Positions 7,468-14,280 of a stretch of 42,653 nucleotides of DNA are shown in pieces. This DNA comes from a filamentous cyanobacterium Phorm 6 (GTDB lineage: Bacteria > Cyanobacteriota > Cyanobacteriia > Cyanobacteriales > Microcoleaceae), in contig PVWI01000009.1 in the NCBI GenBank assembly GCA_003003725.1, positions 1 to 42,653 on the forward strand, in the 5' to 3' direction. Each line of letters starts with the position of its first letter. The first letter of the stretch is position 1. The notes under the pieces are model-generated. The model was not told the origin of the DNA. It was given only the letters and a program-made list of their open reading frames with translations, and ran no database searches. A program made the translations under genes and the position numbers.

Positions 7468-7504
7468 AGCTACAACCACCTAAAACCCTATTAGGGATTG
7501 AAAC
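7468..7504 (+). CRISPR. Solitary CRISPR repeat unit, no array or cas genes
   Basis: The 37-bp segment ends in CCCTATTAGGGATTGAAAC, the typical 3' half of cyanobacterial type I/III CRISPR repeats, including the CCCTA/TAGGG stem and the GGGATTGAAAC handle. Its 5' part (CTACAACCACCTAAAA) also fits this repeat class. Only one copy is present, with no second repeat within a spacer length on either side and no cas gene in the window. Single repeats on mobile elements are known as RNA anti-CRISPRs (Racr) that capture Cas proteins; that role here is inference. Alternatives are a decayed array or an off-site repeat insertion. Confidence 0.7.
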
Positions 7505-7550
7505 AGGCCACAAAAAGGTAGCAAAAGGGCCGCAACATACACCACAAAAA

Positions 7551-7656
7551 ACCTATATCCTGATGAACTTGCAGTAGTTTCAAGTCATAGATGGGGATAT
7601 AGGATTATCCTGATGAAGCTGTAGCGGTTTCAACCCCTAGGCTGGAGAAGATAACA
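7551..7656 (+). repeat. 50-bp repeat pair, copies 1 and 2
   Basis: ATCCTGATGAA(C/G)(C/T)T recurs at 7557 and 7607, exactly 50 bp apart. Each is followed by a GTTTCAA...CTAG..GGGGA-type motif. Copy 1 is bounded by CCTATATCC (7552-7560) and GGATATAGG (7595-7603), a perfect 9-bp inverted repeat, so each unit can fold as a hairpin. The pair sits just upstream of the 7707 gene. Confidence 0.75.
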
Positions 7657-7706
7657 AAGCTGGCAAAGTACCAGAAAAGCAACGAATTAAACCAACGAAA
7701 CTACCT

Positions 7707-8006
7707 ATGACAATTGGCAAGCTTGAACTCATCATCAAAATTAACGAACTTCCTACCAACGTAGAGACTAACAAAGACAACTGGAAAACCTTTGAGCTTG
7801 ACTGTGACGGTCGGGTCGTGTCCGTTACTGTTAAGCCAAAAATATGGAAGAAGCTTGAGGATGCTGCTGCCAACTATCCCATGTGGGTGGCTGTTATCGG
7901 TGGCAAGATGGGTGAATCAACCTCTAACGGCTTTGTGCTATCAGAGCCAAATATCCAAGTCTTTGAGAAAAAACCGAAGGAACCTAAACCTGAAGCAGAG
8001 CAGTGA
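7707..8006 (+). CDS. Small plasmid protein of a cyanobacterial family
   Basis: This 99-aa protein opens with a beta-rich segment (MTIGKLELIIKINELPTNV) and continues with WKTFELDCDGRVVSVTVKPK, a helical IWKKLEDAAANYPMWVAVI, and GKMGESTSNGFVLSEPNIQV. The last 15 residues are Lys/Pro/Glu-rich. I recognise the pattern from short cyanobacterial plasmid proteins that databases often label 'fertility inhibition FinO-like'. I see no actual FinO/ProQ domain and would not rely on that label. The order of short beta segments could fit a nucleic-acid-binding fold, but this is a guess. A hairpin at 8086-8121 follows the gene and a 50-bp repeat pair precedes it. Confidence 0.6.
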   Translation: MTIGKLELIIKINELPTNVETNKDNWKTFELDCDGRVVSVTVKPKIWKKLEDAAANYPMWVAVIGGKMGESTSNGFVLSEPNIQVFEKKPKEPKPEAEQ

Positions 8007-8085
8007 CAGAGGTTTGAGTAGCAATTGTGCAGAAACTTGCAAACAGGGCTGAAAGCCTCGCTTAGCAAAGATTTAAGCTAAAGCA

Positions 8086-8121
8086 GTTAGCAAGCCAATT
8101 TGGGGTAAATGGCTTGCTAAC
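8086..8121 (+). terminator. Hairpin downstream of the small plasmid gene
   Basis: A perfect 11-bp stem GTTAGCAAGCC/GGCTTGCTAAC with a 14-base loop. No immediate T-run follows (TTGTTTTAA begins about 20 bp later), so termination is plausible but not certain. Confidence 0.5.
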
Positions 8122-8214
8122 CGAGCTAACTGACCCGTCTGTTGTTTTAATCCATTGACAGTCATTTATGGCAATAGCAGAGAATTTACCGTCACCGTTC
8201 CGCAATCCCCAAAA

Positions 8215-8320
8215 TTCCCTATCCTGATGAAGCTGTAGCCGTTCCCCGCCCTGGCTCAGGATATACTCCTATCCTGATGTAGGTGCAAGGGTTACAAGCT
8301 CTAGGCGGGGAAAAGTGGTC
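8215..8320 (+). repeat. 50-bp repeat pair, copies 3 and 4
   Basis: ATCCTGATGAAGC at 8221 and ATCCTGATGTAGG at 8271 are again exactly 50 bp apart. Copy 3 contains TATCCTGA...TCAGGATA as a stem. Copy 4 ends in GGGTTACAAGCTCTAGGCGG and lies just upstream of the LRR gene. Confidence 0.75.
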
Positions 8321-8354
8321 ACAATAAAATGAATACTACTGAGAGGCAAAAGAG

Positions 8355-11282
8355 ATGACCCGAAAGGAAGCAGTGCGACGAATTGAGTGGGCTGCCGCAA
8401 AGAAATTGACGGAACTAGATTTATCAGGGCTGGATCTGAAAGAACTGCCGCCAGAAATTGTCAACTGTACGCATTTGACACAGCTTTTACTTAGCCAAAA
8501 TCAAATTACCCAGCTCCCAGAGGCGCTTGGGCAAGTGTCAAATCTGACAGAACTTAACCTCAGTGAAAATCAGATTACCTCTATCCCAGAGGTGATCGGG
8601 CAACTGTCAAATCTGACAGGGCTTAACCTCAGCCATAACCAGATTACTTCCATCCCAGAGGCATTGGGACAACTGTCAAATCTGATATGGCTCGATCTTA
8701 GCAGTAATAAAATTAACTCCATCCCAGAGGCACTAGGGTCTTTGTTTAACCTGACAAGGCTCGATCTTAGCAACAATAAAATTAACTCTATCTCAGAGGC
8801 GTTAGGGCAACTATCTAATTTGGCAACACTTGACTTAAGTAACAATGAAATTACTTCCCTCCCAGAAACGCTGGGGCAACTGTTCAATTTGATAGGGCTT
8901 TACTGTGGTGAAAATCAGATTACCTCTCTCCCAGAAGATATTGGACAACTATCAAATCTAAGATGGCTTGATCTGAGTAACAATAAAATTACCTCCATTC
9001 CAGAGGCACTTAGTCAATTGTCCAATCTAACACAACTTCTCCTCAATAACAATAAGATTACCTCTATTCCCGACGCACTTAGGCGGTTGTCCAATCTGAC
9101 GCTATTTAAGCTCAGTTACAATGAGATTACTTCTATCCCAGAGGCAATTGGGCAACTGTCGAGTTTGACTGGACTTTACCTTGGTAACAATCAGATTAAG
9201 GAAATCCCAGAGACAATCGGGCAACTATCCAATCTGAAATGGCTTGAACTCAGCAACGACCTGCCTTGGCGAATTGCGGATATGACAAGGTTTAACCAAA
9301 TTACCTCCATCCCAGAATCGCTAGGACAATTGTCGAATCTGAGAGGGCTTTACATTCGTTTCAATCAGATTACCTGTATCCCAGATGCTCTTGGTAAATT
9401 GTTGAAGCTGACAGAACTTGACCTTGGGTACAATCAGATTAGGGAACTCCCCGATGCGATCGCGCAACTGTGGAATTTAACACGACTTCATCTCCCTGGC
9501 AATCTAATGGGAACTACCCCAAAAGCCATCGCCCACCTGTCAAATCTGACAGAACTTGACCTCAGTAACAATTATGTTGGCTTCTCAAAAGTGATTGGGC
9601 GACTGTCCAAGCTGACACACCTTAACCTTCGTGGTAATCAAATTTACTCAGTTGCAAAGGAGATCGGTCAACTGTCCAATTTGACACACCTTGACCTCGG
9701 TAACAATCTGGAGATGCAGGTCATTCCAAAGGAACTCGGTAAGTTGTCGAATTTGACACACCTTGACCTCACTTCCGCTCAGATTCGTTCCCTCCCAGAG
9801 GCTATTTGGCGACTGTCGAATTTGACACACCTTGACCTCTGTTACGCTGGGATTACCTCCATCCCCGACACACTCGGTAAGTTGTCAAATTTGACACACC
9901 TTAACCTCAGTTACACTCAGATTACTTCCCTCCCAGAGACTATTTGGGAACTGTCGAATCTAACAGAGCTTAACCTCAGTTACACTGGGATTACCAAAAT
10001 CCCAATGACTATTAGGCAACTGTCAAATCTGACACGGCTTTACCTTAATAGTATGCAGATTACCAAAATTCCAGAGGTGCTCGCACAACTTCCAAATCTG
10101 ACATGGCTTTGTCTTGGCCATAATCAGATTACCGAAATCCCAGATGTGATCGGGCAAATGTCGAGCTTGATAATGCTTTACCTTGGTGACAATCAGATCA
10201 CCACTATTCCCGATGTGATCGGGCAATTATCGAATCTGAAAGAGCTTCACCTCCCTAATAATCAGATTACTGAAATCCCGGAGGCGATTCGCAGTATGAA
10301 AAATTTGGAAGAACTAGATTTGCGAGGTAATCTGGTGCCGATTCCCCCGGAAGTTCTGGGGCACGGTCAAAATTATGGAGGTTGTGGTGATTTGCGAGCC
10401 ATTCTCGCCTATTGCTTCCACATCCCCAATCCAGCGCTACCTGAGTTAGATACTAAGCATCAGGAAGTTAAATCTGAGGGAAACGTAGAAAAAGTAGATT
10501 TGGGAGGTAATCCACTGCCAATTTCGCCAGAAATATTGGGTGATAGTTCAAAAGCCGGGGAAGTCCCTGAAGAGTGGCGTACTATTATGAAATCCTTTTT
10601 CCCAAACCTCAATCCAGCGCTACCTGAGTTAGATACTAAGCATCAGGAAGTTGAATCTGAGGGAAACATAGAAAAAGTAGATTTGCGAGGTAATCCACTG
10701 CCAATTTCGCCAGAAATATTGGGTGATAGTTCAAAAGCCGGGGAAGTCCCTGAAGAGGGATCTACTATTGCGGAATTCTTTTTCCAAACCTCCAATCCAC
10801 CGCTGCCTGAGCTAGACGCTGAGTACCAAAAAATTGAATCTGAGGGAGATTTTGACCCTAAAACTCTTCACGATGCTAGACGACGGATAACTGCTTCTAT
10901 TGTGCAGCGACAGGGACAGGCTGAATTTCGACGTGAGTTGTTAATTGCTTACGGGGGTCGATGTCCAATAACTGATTGTGATGTAGAGTCAGCTATCGAA
11001 GCAGCACATATAATTCCATATCAAGGTACTCAAACCAATCATCCGACAAATGGTTTACCGCTCAGAGCCGACATACACACTCTCTTCGATTTGCATCTAT
11101 TATCAATACGACCTGACACCAATGAAGTGGTGATTGCCCCTGAACTCGTCGGTACCTGTTACCAAGATTTGGGTGCTCGGAAAGTGACTTTGCCACAGGA
11201 TCAAAAAACAGCACCCAATCAAAACGCTCTCAGAAAACATCATGAAACTTTTCTCAGCAAATGTAAAATTGGTCAACTATAA
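8355..11282 (+). CDS. Leucine-rich-repeat protein with C-terminal HNH nuclease domain
   Basis: This 975-aa protein starts after a purine-rich stretch (GAGAGGCAAAAGAG). Residues about 15-690 are some 28-30 consecutive 23-residue LRRs of consensus LSNLTxLxLSxNxITSIPEx. After the LRRs come three copies of a NPLPISPEIL...NPALPELD spacer, like the segment that joins cyanobacterial LRRs to Roc GTPase domains, but no GTPase follows. Residues about 850-970 form an HNH module (HNH_2-like) with C870 and C875, H885 (AAHIIPY), N899 (NGLPL) and H908 (HTLFD), so the catalytic H-N-H set is intact. There is no signal peptide or membrane segment, so it is probably cytoplasmic. A sensor-effector protein in defence or inter-element conflict is the natural inference. 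The neighbouring recombinase carries the 5' end of a second LRR gene. Confidence 0.85.
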   Translation: MTRKEAVRRIEWAAAKKLTELDLSGLDLKELPPEIVNCTHLTQLLLSQNQITQLPEALGQVSNLTELNLSENQITSIPEVIGQLSNLTGLNLSHNQITSIPEALGQLSNLIWLDLSSNKINSIPEALGSLFNLTRLDLSNNKINSISEALGQLSNLATLDLSNNEITSLPETLGQLFNLIGLYCGENQITSLPEDIGQLSNLRWLDLSNNKITSIPEALSQLSNLTQLLLNNNKITSIPDALRRLSNLTLFKLSYNEITSIPEAIGQLSSLTGLYLGNNQIKEIPETIGQLSNLKWLELSNDLPWRIADMTRFNQITSIPESLGQLSNLRGLYIRFNQITCIPDALGKLLKLTELDLGYNQIRELPDAIAQLWNLTRLHLPGNLMGTTPKAIAHLSNLTELDLSNNYVGFSKVIGRLSKLTHLNLRGNQIYSVAKEIGQLSNLTHLDLGNNLEMQVIPKELGKLSNLTHLDLTSAQIRSLPEAIWRLSNLTHLDLCYAGITSIPDTLGKLSNLTHLNLSYTQITSLPETIWELSNLTELNLSYTGITKIPMTIRQLSNLTRLYLNSMQITKIPEVLAQLPNLTWLCLGHNQITEIPDVIGQMSSLIMLYLGDNQITTIPDVIGQLSNLKELHLPNNQITEIPEAIRSMKNLEELDLRGNLVPIPPEVLGHGQNYGGCGDLRAILAYCFHIPNPALPELDTKHQEVKSEGNVEKVDLGGNPLPISPEILGDSSKAGEVPEEWRTIMKSFFPNLNPALPELDTKHQEVESEGNIEKVDLRGNPLPISPEILGDSSKAGEVPEEGSTIAEFFFQTSNPPLPELDAEYQKIESEGDFDPKTLHDARRRITASIVQRQGQAEFRRELLIAYGGRCPITDCDVESAIEAAHIIPYQGTQTNHPTNGLPLRADIHTLFDLHLLSIRPDTNEVVIAPELVGTCYQDLGARKVTLPQDQKTAPNQNALRKHHETFLSKCKIGQL
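10428..10791 (+). repeat. Recent 183-bp in-frame duplication in the LRR-HNH gene
   Basis: Sequence from 10428 recurs almost identically from 10611 (period 183 bp, 61 codons). The match runs through AATCCAGCGCTACCTGAGTT and on to GAAGTCCCTGAAGA. A third, diverged copy of the NPxLPELD motif follows at 10795. The near identity of the first two copies indicates a recent duplication or gene conversion. Confidence 0.9.
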
Positions 11283-11613
11283 AGGTTATAAGGTCTAGAT
11301 GGGGATTTTTGAGTTTCCCCGCCTAAAATTTAAAAAATTCTTTTCTGTAACCCTTGGCAGTTACTCAAAAGTTACATATCAAAGTTAGGTAACTTAGTCA
11401 GGTTACATACGTTAGTGAGTAACTTAAATTTTATTTTAGTTGTTTACTGAGGAGGGTTTCTGAATTTCTAGTGTTTTTGTCTCTACTCAAACGCTATATA
11501 CAGCAATTAAAAAATTAGATACATTTTCCTAAATAATTATCCACATTTTTTTATTATCTGCTAATATATGTAAATATTAATGTTTGAACCATTTTGTCTT
11601 GAAGTAGAATGTT
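11283..11613. other. Intergenic region after the LRR-HNH gene
   Basis: It begins with GGTTATAAGGTCTAGATGGGGA, a degenerate piece of the 50-bp repeat family. A weak hairpin GGGGATTTTTGAGTTTCCCC follows (11299-11318). Between 11358 and 11427 are several GTTAC/GTAAC half-sites, with AGTTACTC...GAGTAACT as the outer inverted pair, which could be an operator for the next small gene. The rest is AT-rich without a gene. Confidence 0.45.
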
Positions 11614-11805
11614 ATGACGGAAGAAATTTCTCTTGGTAATGATAAAAATCTTACTTTATATATTAATGAAACAACAGGACTTGTTTCTAAAATTGAGGTT
11701 GATGCACCCAATAATAAAATGAGGAAATATACACACCATTTTCCATATCACGTTACTAGAGAAGAAGCTATTCAGCAAGCGATAGTTGGTAGTATAGGCT
11801 TTTAG
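11614..11805 (+). CDS. Small hypothetical protein
   Basis: A 63-aa open frame encoding MTEEISLGNDKNLTLYINET and ending VTREEAIQQAIVGSIGF. No known family recognised and no membrane segment. Alternating polar/hydrophobic residues suggest beta strands followed by one helix. The AT-rich upstream region lacks a clear ribosome binding site. It sits between the LRR-HNH gene and the convergent recombinase gene. It could be a cognate regulator or inhibitor of the LRR-HNH protein, but only proximity supports that. Confidence 0.4.
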   Translation: MTEEISLGNDKNLTLYINETTGLVSKIEVDAPNNKMRKYTHHFPYHVTREEAIQQAIVGSIGF

Positions 11806-11884
11806 TAGACAAACAGTACACAGGGTGTAGACACTAAAAAATGACTATCCCCGCCTAGCTTGATTTATAAATGTTTCAGCCTGT

Positions 11885-11950
11885 AAATCAGGATAAGCGG
11901 ATTTTCTGATTGACAGCCTCTAACCCTTGTCCCTACATCAGATACTTGCT
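11885..11950 (-). repeat. Inverted pair of the 50-bp repeat family
   Basis: Read on the minus strand, ATCTGATGTAGGGACAAGGG starts at 11943 and ATCCTGATTTACAGG starts at 11894, 49 bp apart. A final AGCTAGGCGGGGATAG lies near 11845-11860. This mirrors the two plus-strand pairs upstream and lies just beyond the recombinase stop codon. Confidence 0.6.
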
Positions 11951-11973
11951 GGTTGTGGCAACCGTTCGATCGC

Positions 11974-12975
11974 TCAAAACATCCCATCAAGTAAATCGGT
12001 AACGTCTCTTTGGTCACGCCCCCGGTTATCGTCATACACCATCAAGGTGTTTAAATTCTTGTGTCTGCTGAGTTTTTGAACTTTCCGCACATCCCCGTCT
12101 GTGGCATCCAGCGCCGCCGTTATCGCGCTGTGGCGGATGCGGTGGGGTGACATCTGTTTGCTGACGCCAGCATTCTCGCTATGGCGGACAATAATCTTGC
12201 GGAGCCCGTCCCCCGTCAATCTATGACCAGTGTTAGCAAAGTCAAGCGCCGTAAACAGTGGGGCATCTTGAGAGGAATTGTTGCCCCTAGCTTCGAGCCA
12301 GTCGGCAATTGCCTGAACAGTCGCCGCCCCCAAGTCGATCATCTCAGCTTGCGTCCCGCGTCCCTTCCCAAAAATCCGCAAAGTCTTACCGGCCGGGTCA
12401 AAGTCGCGAACATTTAACTGACTGATTTCGTTTCGCCGCAAAGCATTACCCCACAACAGGCGAAGCAAAGCATAATCACGTTTACCGGCTAGTGTTGTCC
12501 GATCGCACTGCTGCAAAATTCGCTCAAAAGTTGGGCAGTCAACTCCCGTCGTATCGCGGTAGGAAGTGACTTTCTCCCCCTTGATGTCCCCTAGCGCATA
12601 ATGACACGCGCCGAGCTTGCGGCCCATCTCCACCAACGACTTGATAGCCGCCAGCCGCCGATTAACAGTCGCTTCCTTAAGTCCCTTGTCGATCAGCTTA
12701 GCTTTATACTTCAACACCACCGAAACGGCCTGACGCTCTTCCAGGTGCAGAAATTCCAAAACGTTATCAGGCACGGCGGCCACCCCTGTCATCGTTTGTA
12801 GAAAGTCGTTGACATCGCGCTCATAAGCGCGGCGGGTGTTTTCGGAGCGTTTGTCGGCGAGTAATTGTTTGAGCACGTCGGGGTCAGTATCTAAAGTGTC
12901 GAAATACCTTTCAATTTTGGCATCGAGGGAAGCTTCGAGGGCAACGATGGAAATGTCGAGGTCGGTTTTGTTCAT
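11974..12975 (-). CDS. Tyrosine recombinase (phage-integrase/XerC-D family)
   Basis: A 333-aa protein from the ATG at 12975; a TTG 24 bp upstream is possible but less likely. The N-terminal core-binding region spans about 35-115 (KRSENTRRAYERDVNDFLQ). The catalytic domain has all expected residues: R180 (ALRRNEIS), K204 (GKGRG), H278 and R281 (SPHRIRHS), H305 (LSRHKN) and Y314 (VYDDNRG) as nucleophile. Such enzymes resolve plasmid multimers or move elements by site-specific recombination. Its start lies inside the remnant of an LRR gene 5' end, so it may borrow that gene's promoter and translation start. No attachment site can be defined; the TGGCGCGCCA palindrome at 13272 is the only obvious dyad nearby. 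Confidence 0.92.
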   Translation of the reverse strand: MNKTDLDISIVALEASLDAKIERYFDTLDTDPDVLKQLLADKRSENTRRAYERDVNDFLQTMTGVAAVPDNVLEFLHLEERQAVSVVLKYKAKLIDKGLKEATVNRRLAAIKSLVEMGRKLGACHYALGDIKGEKVTSYRDTTGVDCPTFERILQQCDRTTLAGKRDYALLRLLWGNALRRNEISQLNVRDFDPAGKTLRIFGKGRGTQAEMIDLGAATVQAIADWLEARGNNSSQDAPLFTALDFANTGHRLTGDGLRKIIVRHSENAGVSKQMSPHRIRHSAITAALDATDGDVRKVQKLSRHKNLNTLMVYDDNRGRDQRDVTDLLDGMF

Positions 12976-13114
12976 GATTGCGGTCTTGATAATTGGCAAT
13001 TTCCGGTGGCACTTCTTGCAACTGCAACCCCGATAAATCTAATTCACAATTTAATTCACTCAATCCTTGATCGGCAGCCTGCTCAATTCGTCGCACTGCT
13101 TCCTCTCGGCTCAT
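12976..13114 (-). pseudogene. 5' remnant of a second LRR gene, fused upstream of the recombinase
   Basis: Minus-strand translation from 13114 gives MSREEAVRRIEQAADQGLSE, then LDLSGLQLQEVPPEIANY. This closely matches the start of the LRR-HNH protein (MTRKEAVRRIEWAAAKKLTE, then LDLSGLDLKELPPEI). Similarity stops about 44 codons in, exactly where the recombinase begins; the open frame continues out of phase with the recombinase to 12911. The upstream DNA also matches (CACAATAAAAT, ACTGAGAGG and an upstream CAAGCTCTAGG motif), so promoter plus start were duplicated in inverted orientation. Confidence 0.8.
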
Positions 13115-13159
13115 GTCGTTTACCTCTCAGTAACATTTATTTTATTGTGAGCAGAATTT

Positions 13160-13206
13160 AGCTTGTTGGAAAACCTTATTTCCCAACCTAGAGCTTGAAA
13201 CTGTTA
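13160..13206 (-). repeat. Degenerate inverted copy of the 50-bp repeat
   Basis: On the minus strand, CCGTAACAGTTTCAAGCTCT followed by AGGTTGGGAAA corresponds to the second half of copies 1 and 4. It occupies the same place relative to the LRR remnant as copy 4 does to the intact LRR gene. Confidence 0.55.
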
Positions 13207-13271
13207 CGGCAAAGTGGCAGGGTAAGGTTTACTCTGCATAACAGGTTTTATGGATACCCAAAAATGAGCGC

Positions 13272-13281
13272 TGGCGCGCCA
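13272..13281. promoter_or_regulatory. Palindrome TGGCGCGCCA
   Basis: A perfect 10-bp palindrome 26 bp upstream of the next gene, in otherwise AT-rich DNA. It could be an operator or recombination core. No further support. Confidence 0.25.
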
Positions 13282-13306
13282 AAAAATAAAGTATCGGAGA
13301 TAAAAA

Positions 13307-13633
13307 ATGGAAGTATCGCAAACCAACACCTACTACTTCAATAATTTAACCTTGGTCCACCAAACAGAAAACCAACTGTACATTATGGGAAGGCAAACAA
13401 CACTGGTCTTAAATTTTCAACAAACAAACTATCAAACGCTCGACAAAATAATCCACGCTCTGCGACTTTTGAGAGATAAAAAAGTCCTACACAGAAAGTC
13501 AATTATCGAGCAAGAGTTGCTGGCCTTAAACTTCCAATTCCCTCTCGAAAGCAGCAACGGCAGCAACAACGACAGCAACAACGGCAGCAGCAACGGCAGC
13601 AACAAAAACTGCGAGCTAAAAATCGACTGGTAA
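13307..13633 (+). CDS. Hypothetical protein with Ser/Asn/Gly-rich tail
   Basis: A 108-aa protein preceded by GGAG eight bases before the ATG, which supports the start. Residues 1-75 look folded (a beta-like YYFNNLTLVHQTENQLYIMG, then a helical YQTLDKIIHALRLLRDKKVL). Residues 84-103 are a low-complexity run of S, N, G and D from imperfect AGCAACGGC/AACGAC repeats. I do not recognise the family. It precedes the frameshifted GIY-YIG gene by 80 bp in the same direction and may share its transcript. Confidence 0.5.
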   Translation: MEVSQTNTYYFNNLTLVHQTENQLYIMGRQTTLVLNFQQTNYQTLDKIIHALRLLRDKKVLHRKSIIEQELLALNFQFPLESSNGSNNDSNNGSSNGSNKNCELKIDW

Positions 13634-13713
13634 TTCAATTATGCCGGAGAGACAAGTTTGTTTTTCCGGCAGCCGCAAACATCTTTCACCACATTCAAAA
13701 ATGGCAAACTTTC

Positions 13714-13978
13714 ATGGCAGGATACGTGTATCTTCTGCACTTTGAAAAGCCGATATGTTCAACTCATCCAGCCCAACACTACGTCGGCTGGACAATCATA
13801 TTTGGACGAAAGGCTTTGGAAACATAAAAAAGGCAGAGGTGCTAAATTTTGCGCCGCTGCCCGAGAACGCGGAATAAACTTTGTCTTGGCAGAATGCTGG
13901 GTTGCAGACAAAAGTTTTGAAAGGAGAATCAAAAGGTCAAAAAATCACAAACGTTTTTGCCCTCTGTGCAAAAATTGA
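13714..13978 (+). pseudogene. GIY-YIG nuclease-like gene with a frameshift
   Basis: From the ATG at 13714 the first frame reads MAGYVYLLHFEKPI...AQHYVGWTI, matching the GYVYLLHF...HYVGWT opening of cyanobacterial GIY-YIG-type proteins. After about 29 codons the coherent sequence moves to another frame: LDERLWKHKKGRGAKFCAAA, then RGINFVLAECW and a C-terminal KRFCPLCKN. Removing one T from the TTT at 13801-13803 joins the two into one protein of about 88 aa. The gene is therefore disrupted by a 1-base insertion, a sequencing error, or less likely programmed frameshifting. An open frame from 13658 covers the second half only and is not the native start. Confidence 0.7.
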
Positions 13979-14139
13979 AAGGAAAAATCAGCTTTTTTGT
14001 AGGAAATGCAATCCCACTAGGACGAAACATAACAGTTTTCAAACATTGTGAGATACAGTTGACCGATTACCTTTTTCCCCATTACCAAGAAGCTAATTTT
14101 CCGGTCTACACCGCTTTCATTAGCTTGCATAAATAGTTG
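13979..14139. other. Spacer between the GIY-YIG gene and the hairpin block
   Basis: About 160 bp without a gene. With the structures at 14140-14280 it forms a 297-bp gap between the convergent GIY-YIG and Fic genes. Confidence 0.4.
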
Positions 14140-14182
14140 CAACTGGGTGTTAAGTTTCGTACTTAAACTCAACACCCAGTTG
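14140..14182. terminator. Strong hairpin between convergent genes
   Basis: CAACTGGGTGTTAAGTTT pairs with the sequence ending ACACCCAGTTG over 18 bp with one mismatch and a short loop. Its place between convergent genes suggests a bidirectional terminator. No long T-run follows on the plus side, so confidence is moderate. Confidence 0.5.
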
Positions 14183-14202
14183 TTTGTGCGTAATTCCTGT
14201 AT

Positions 14203-14280
14203 CTATTAGACATCTCCCATAATGATTGTGGAACAGGCCGTTGGGCCTGTTCTGAACTGTCTTTTTGGGAGATATCTATT
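14203..14280. mobile_element. MITE-like element with nested inverted repeats
   Basis: Ends TTAGACATCTCCCA (14206-14219) and TGGGAGATATCTAT (14266-14279) are near-perfect inverted repeats. Inside is an exact 9-bp hairpin GAACAGGCC/GGCCTGTTC (14231-14252) followed by CTTTTT. The right end overlaps the Fic stop codon. It could be a miniature transposable element or an elaborate terminator. No target-site duplication is clear. Confidence 0.4.

Noticed and set aside
7557-7656. 50-bp repeats with GTTTCAA read as a CRISPR array
   Set aside because: The 50-bp units are too variable in the part that should be constant, have no spacer/repeat alternation, and differ from the true CRISPR repeat at 7468-7504.
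8570-10226. Several minus-strand frames opposite the LRR gene
   Set aside because: They arise from the periodic LRR coding sequence and have no independent support.
13658-13978. 106-aa open frame as the native GIY-YIG gene
   Set aside because: Its first half does not match the family, while the other frame from 13714 does; a frameshifted gene explains both halves.
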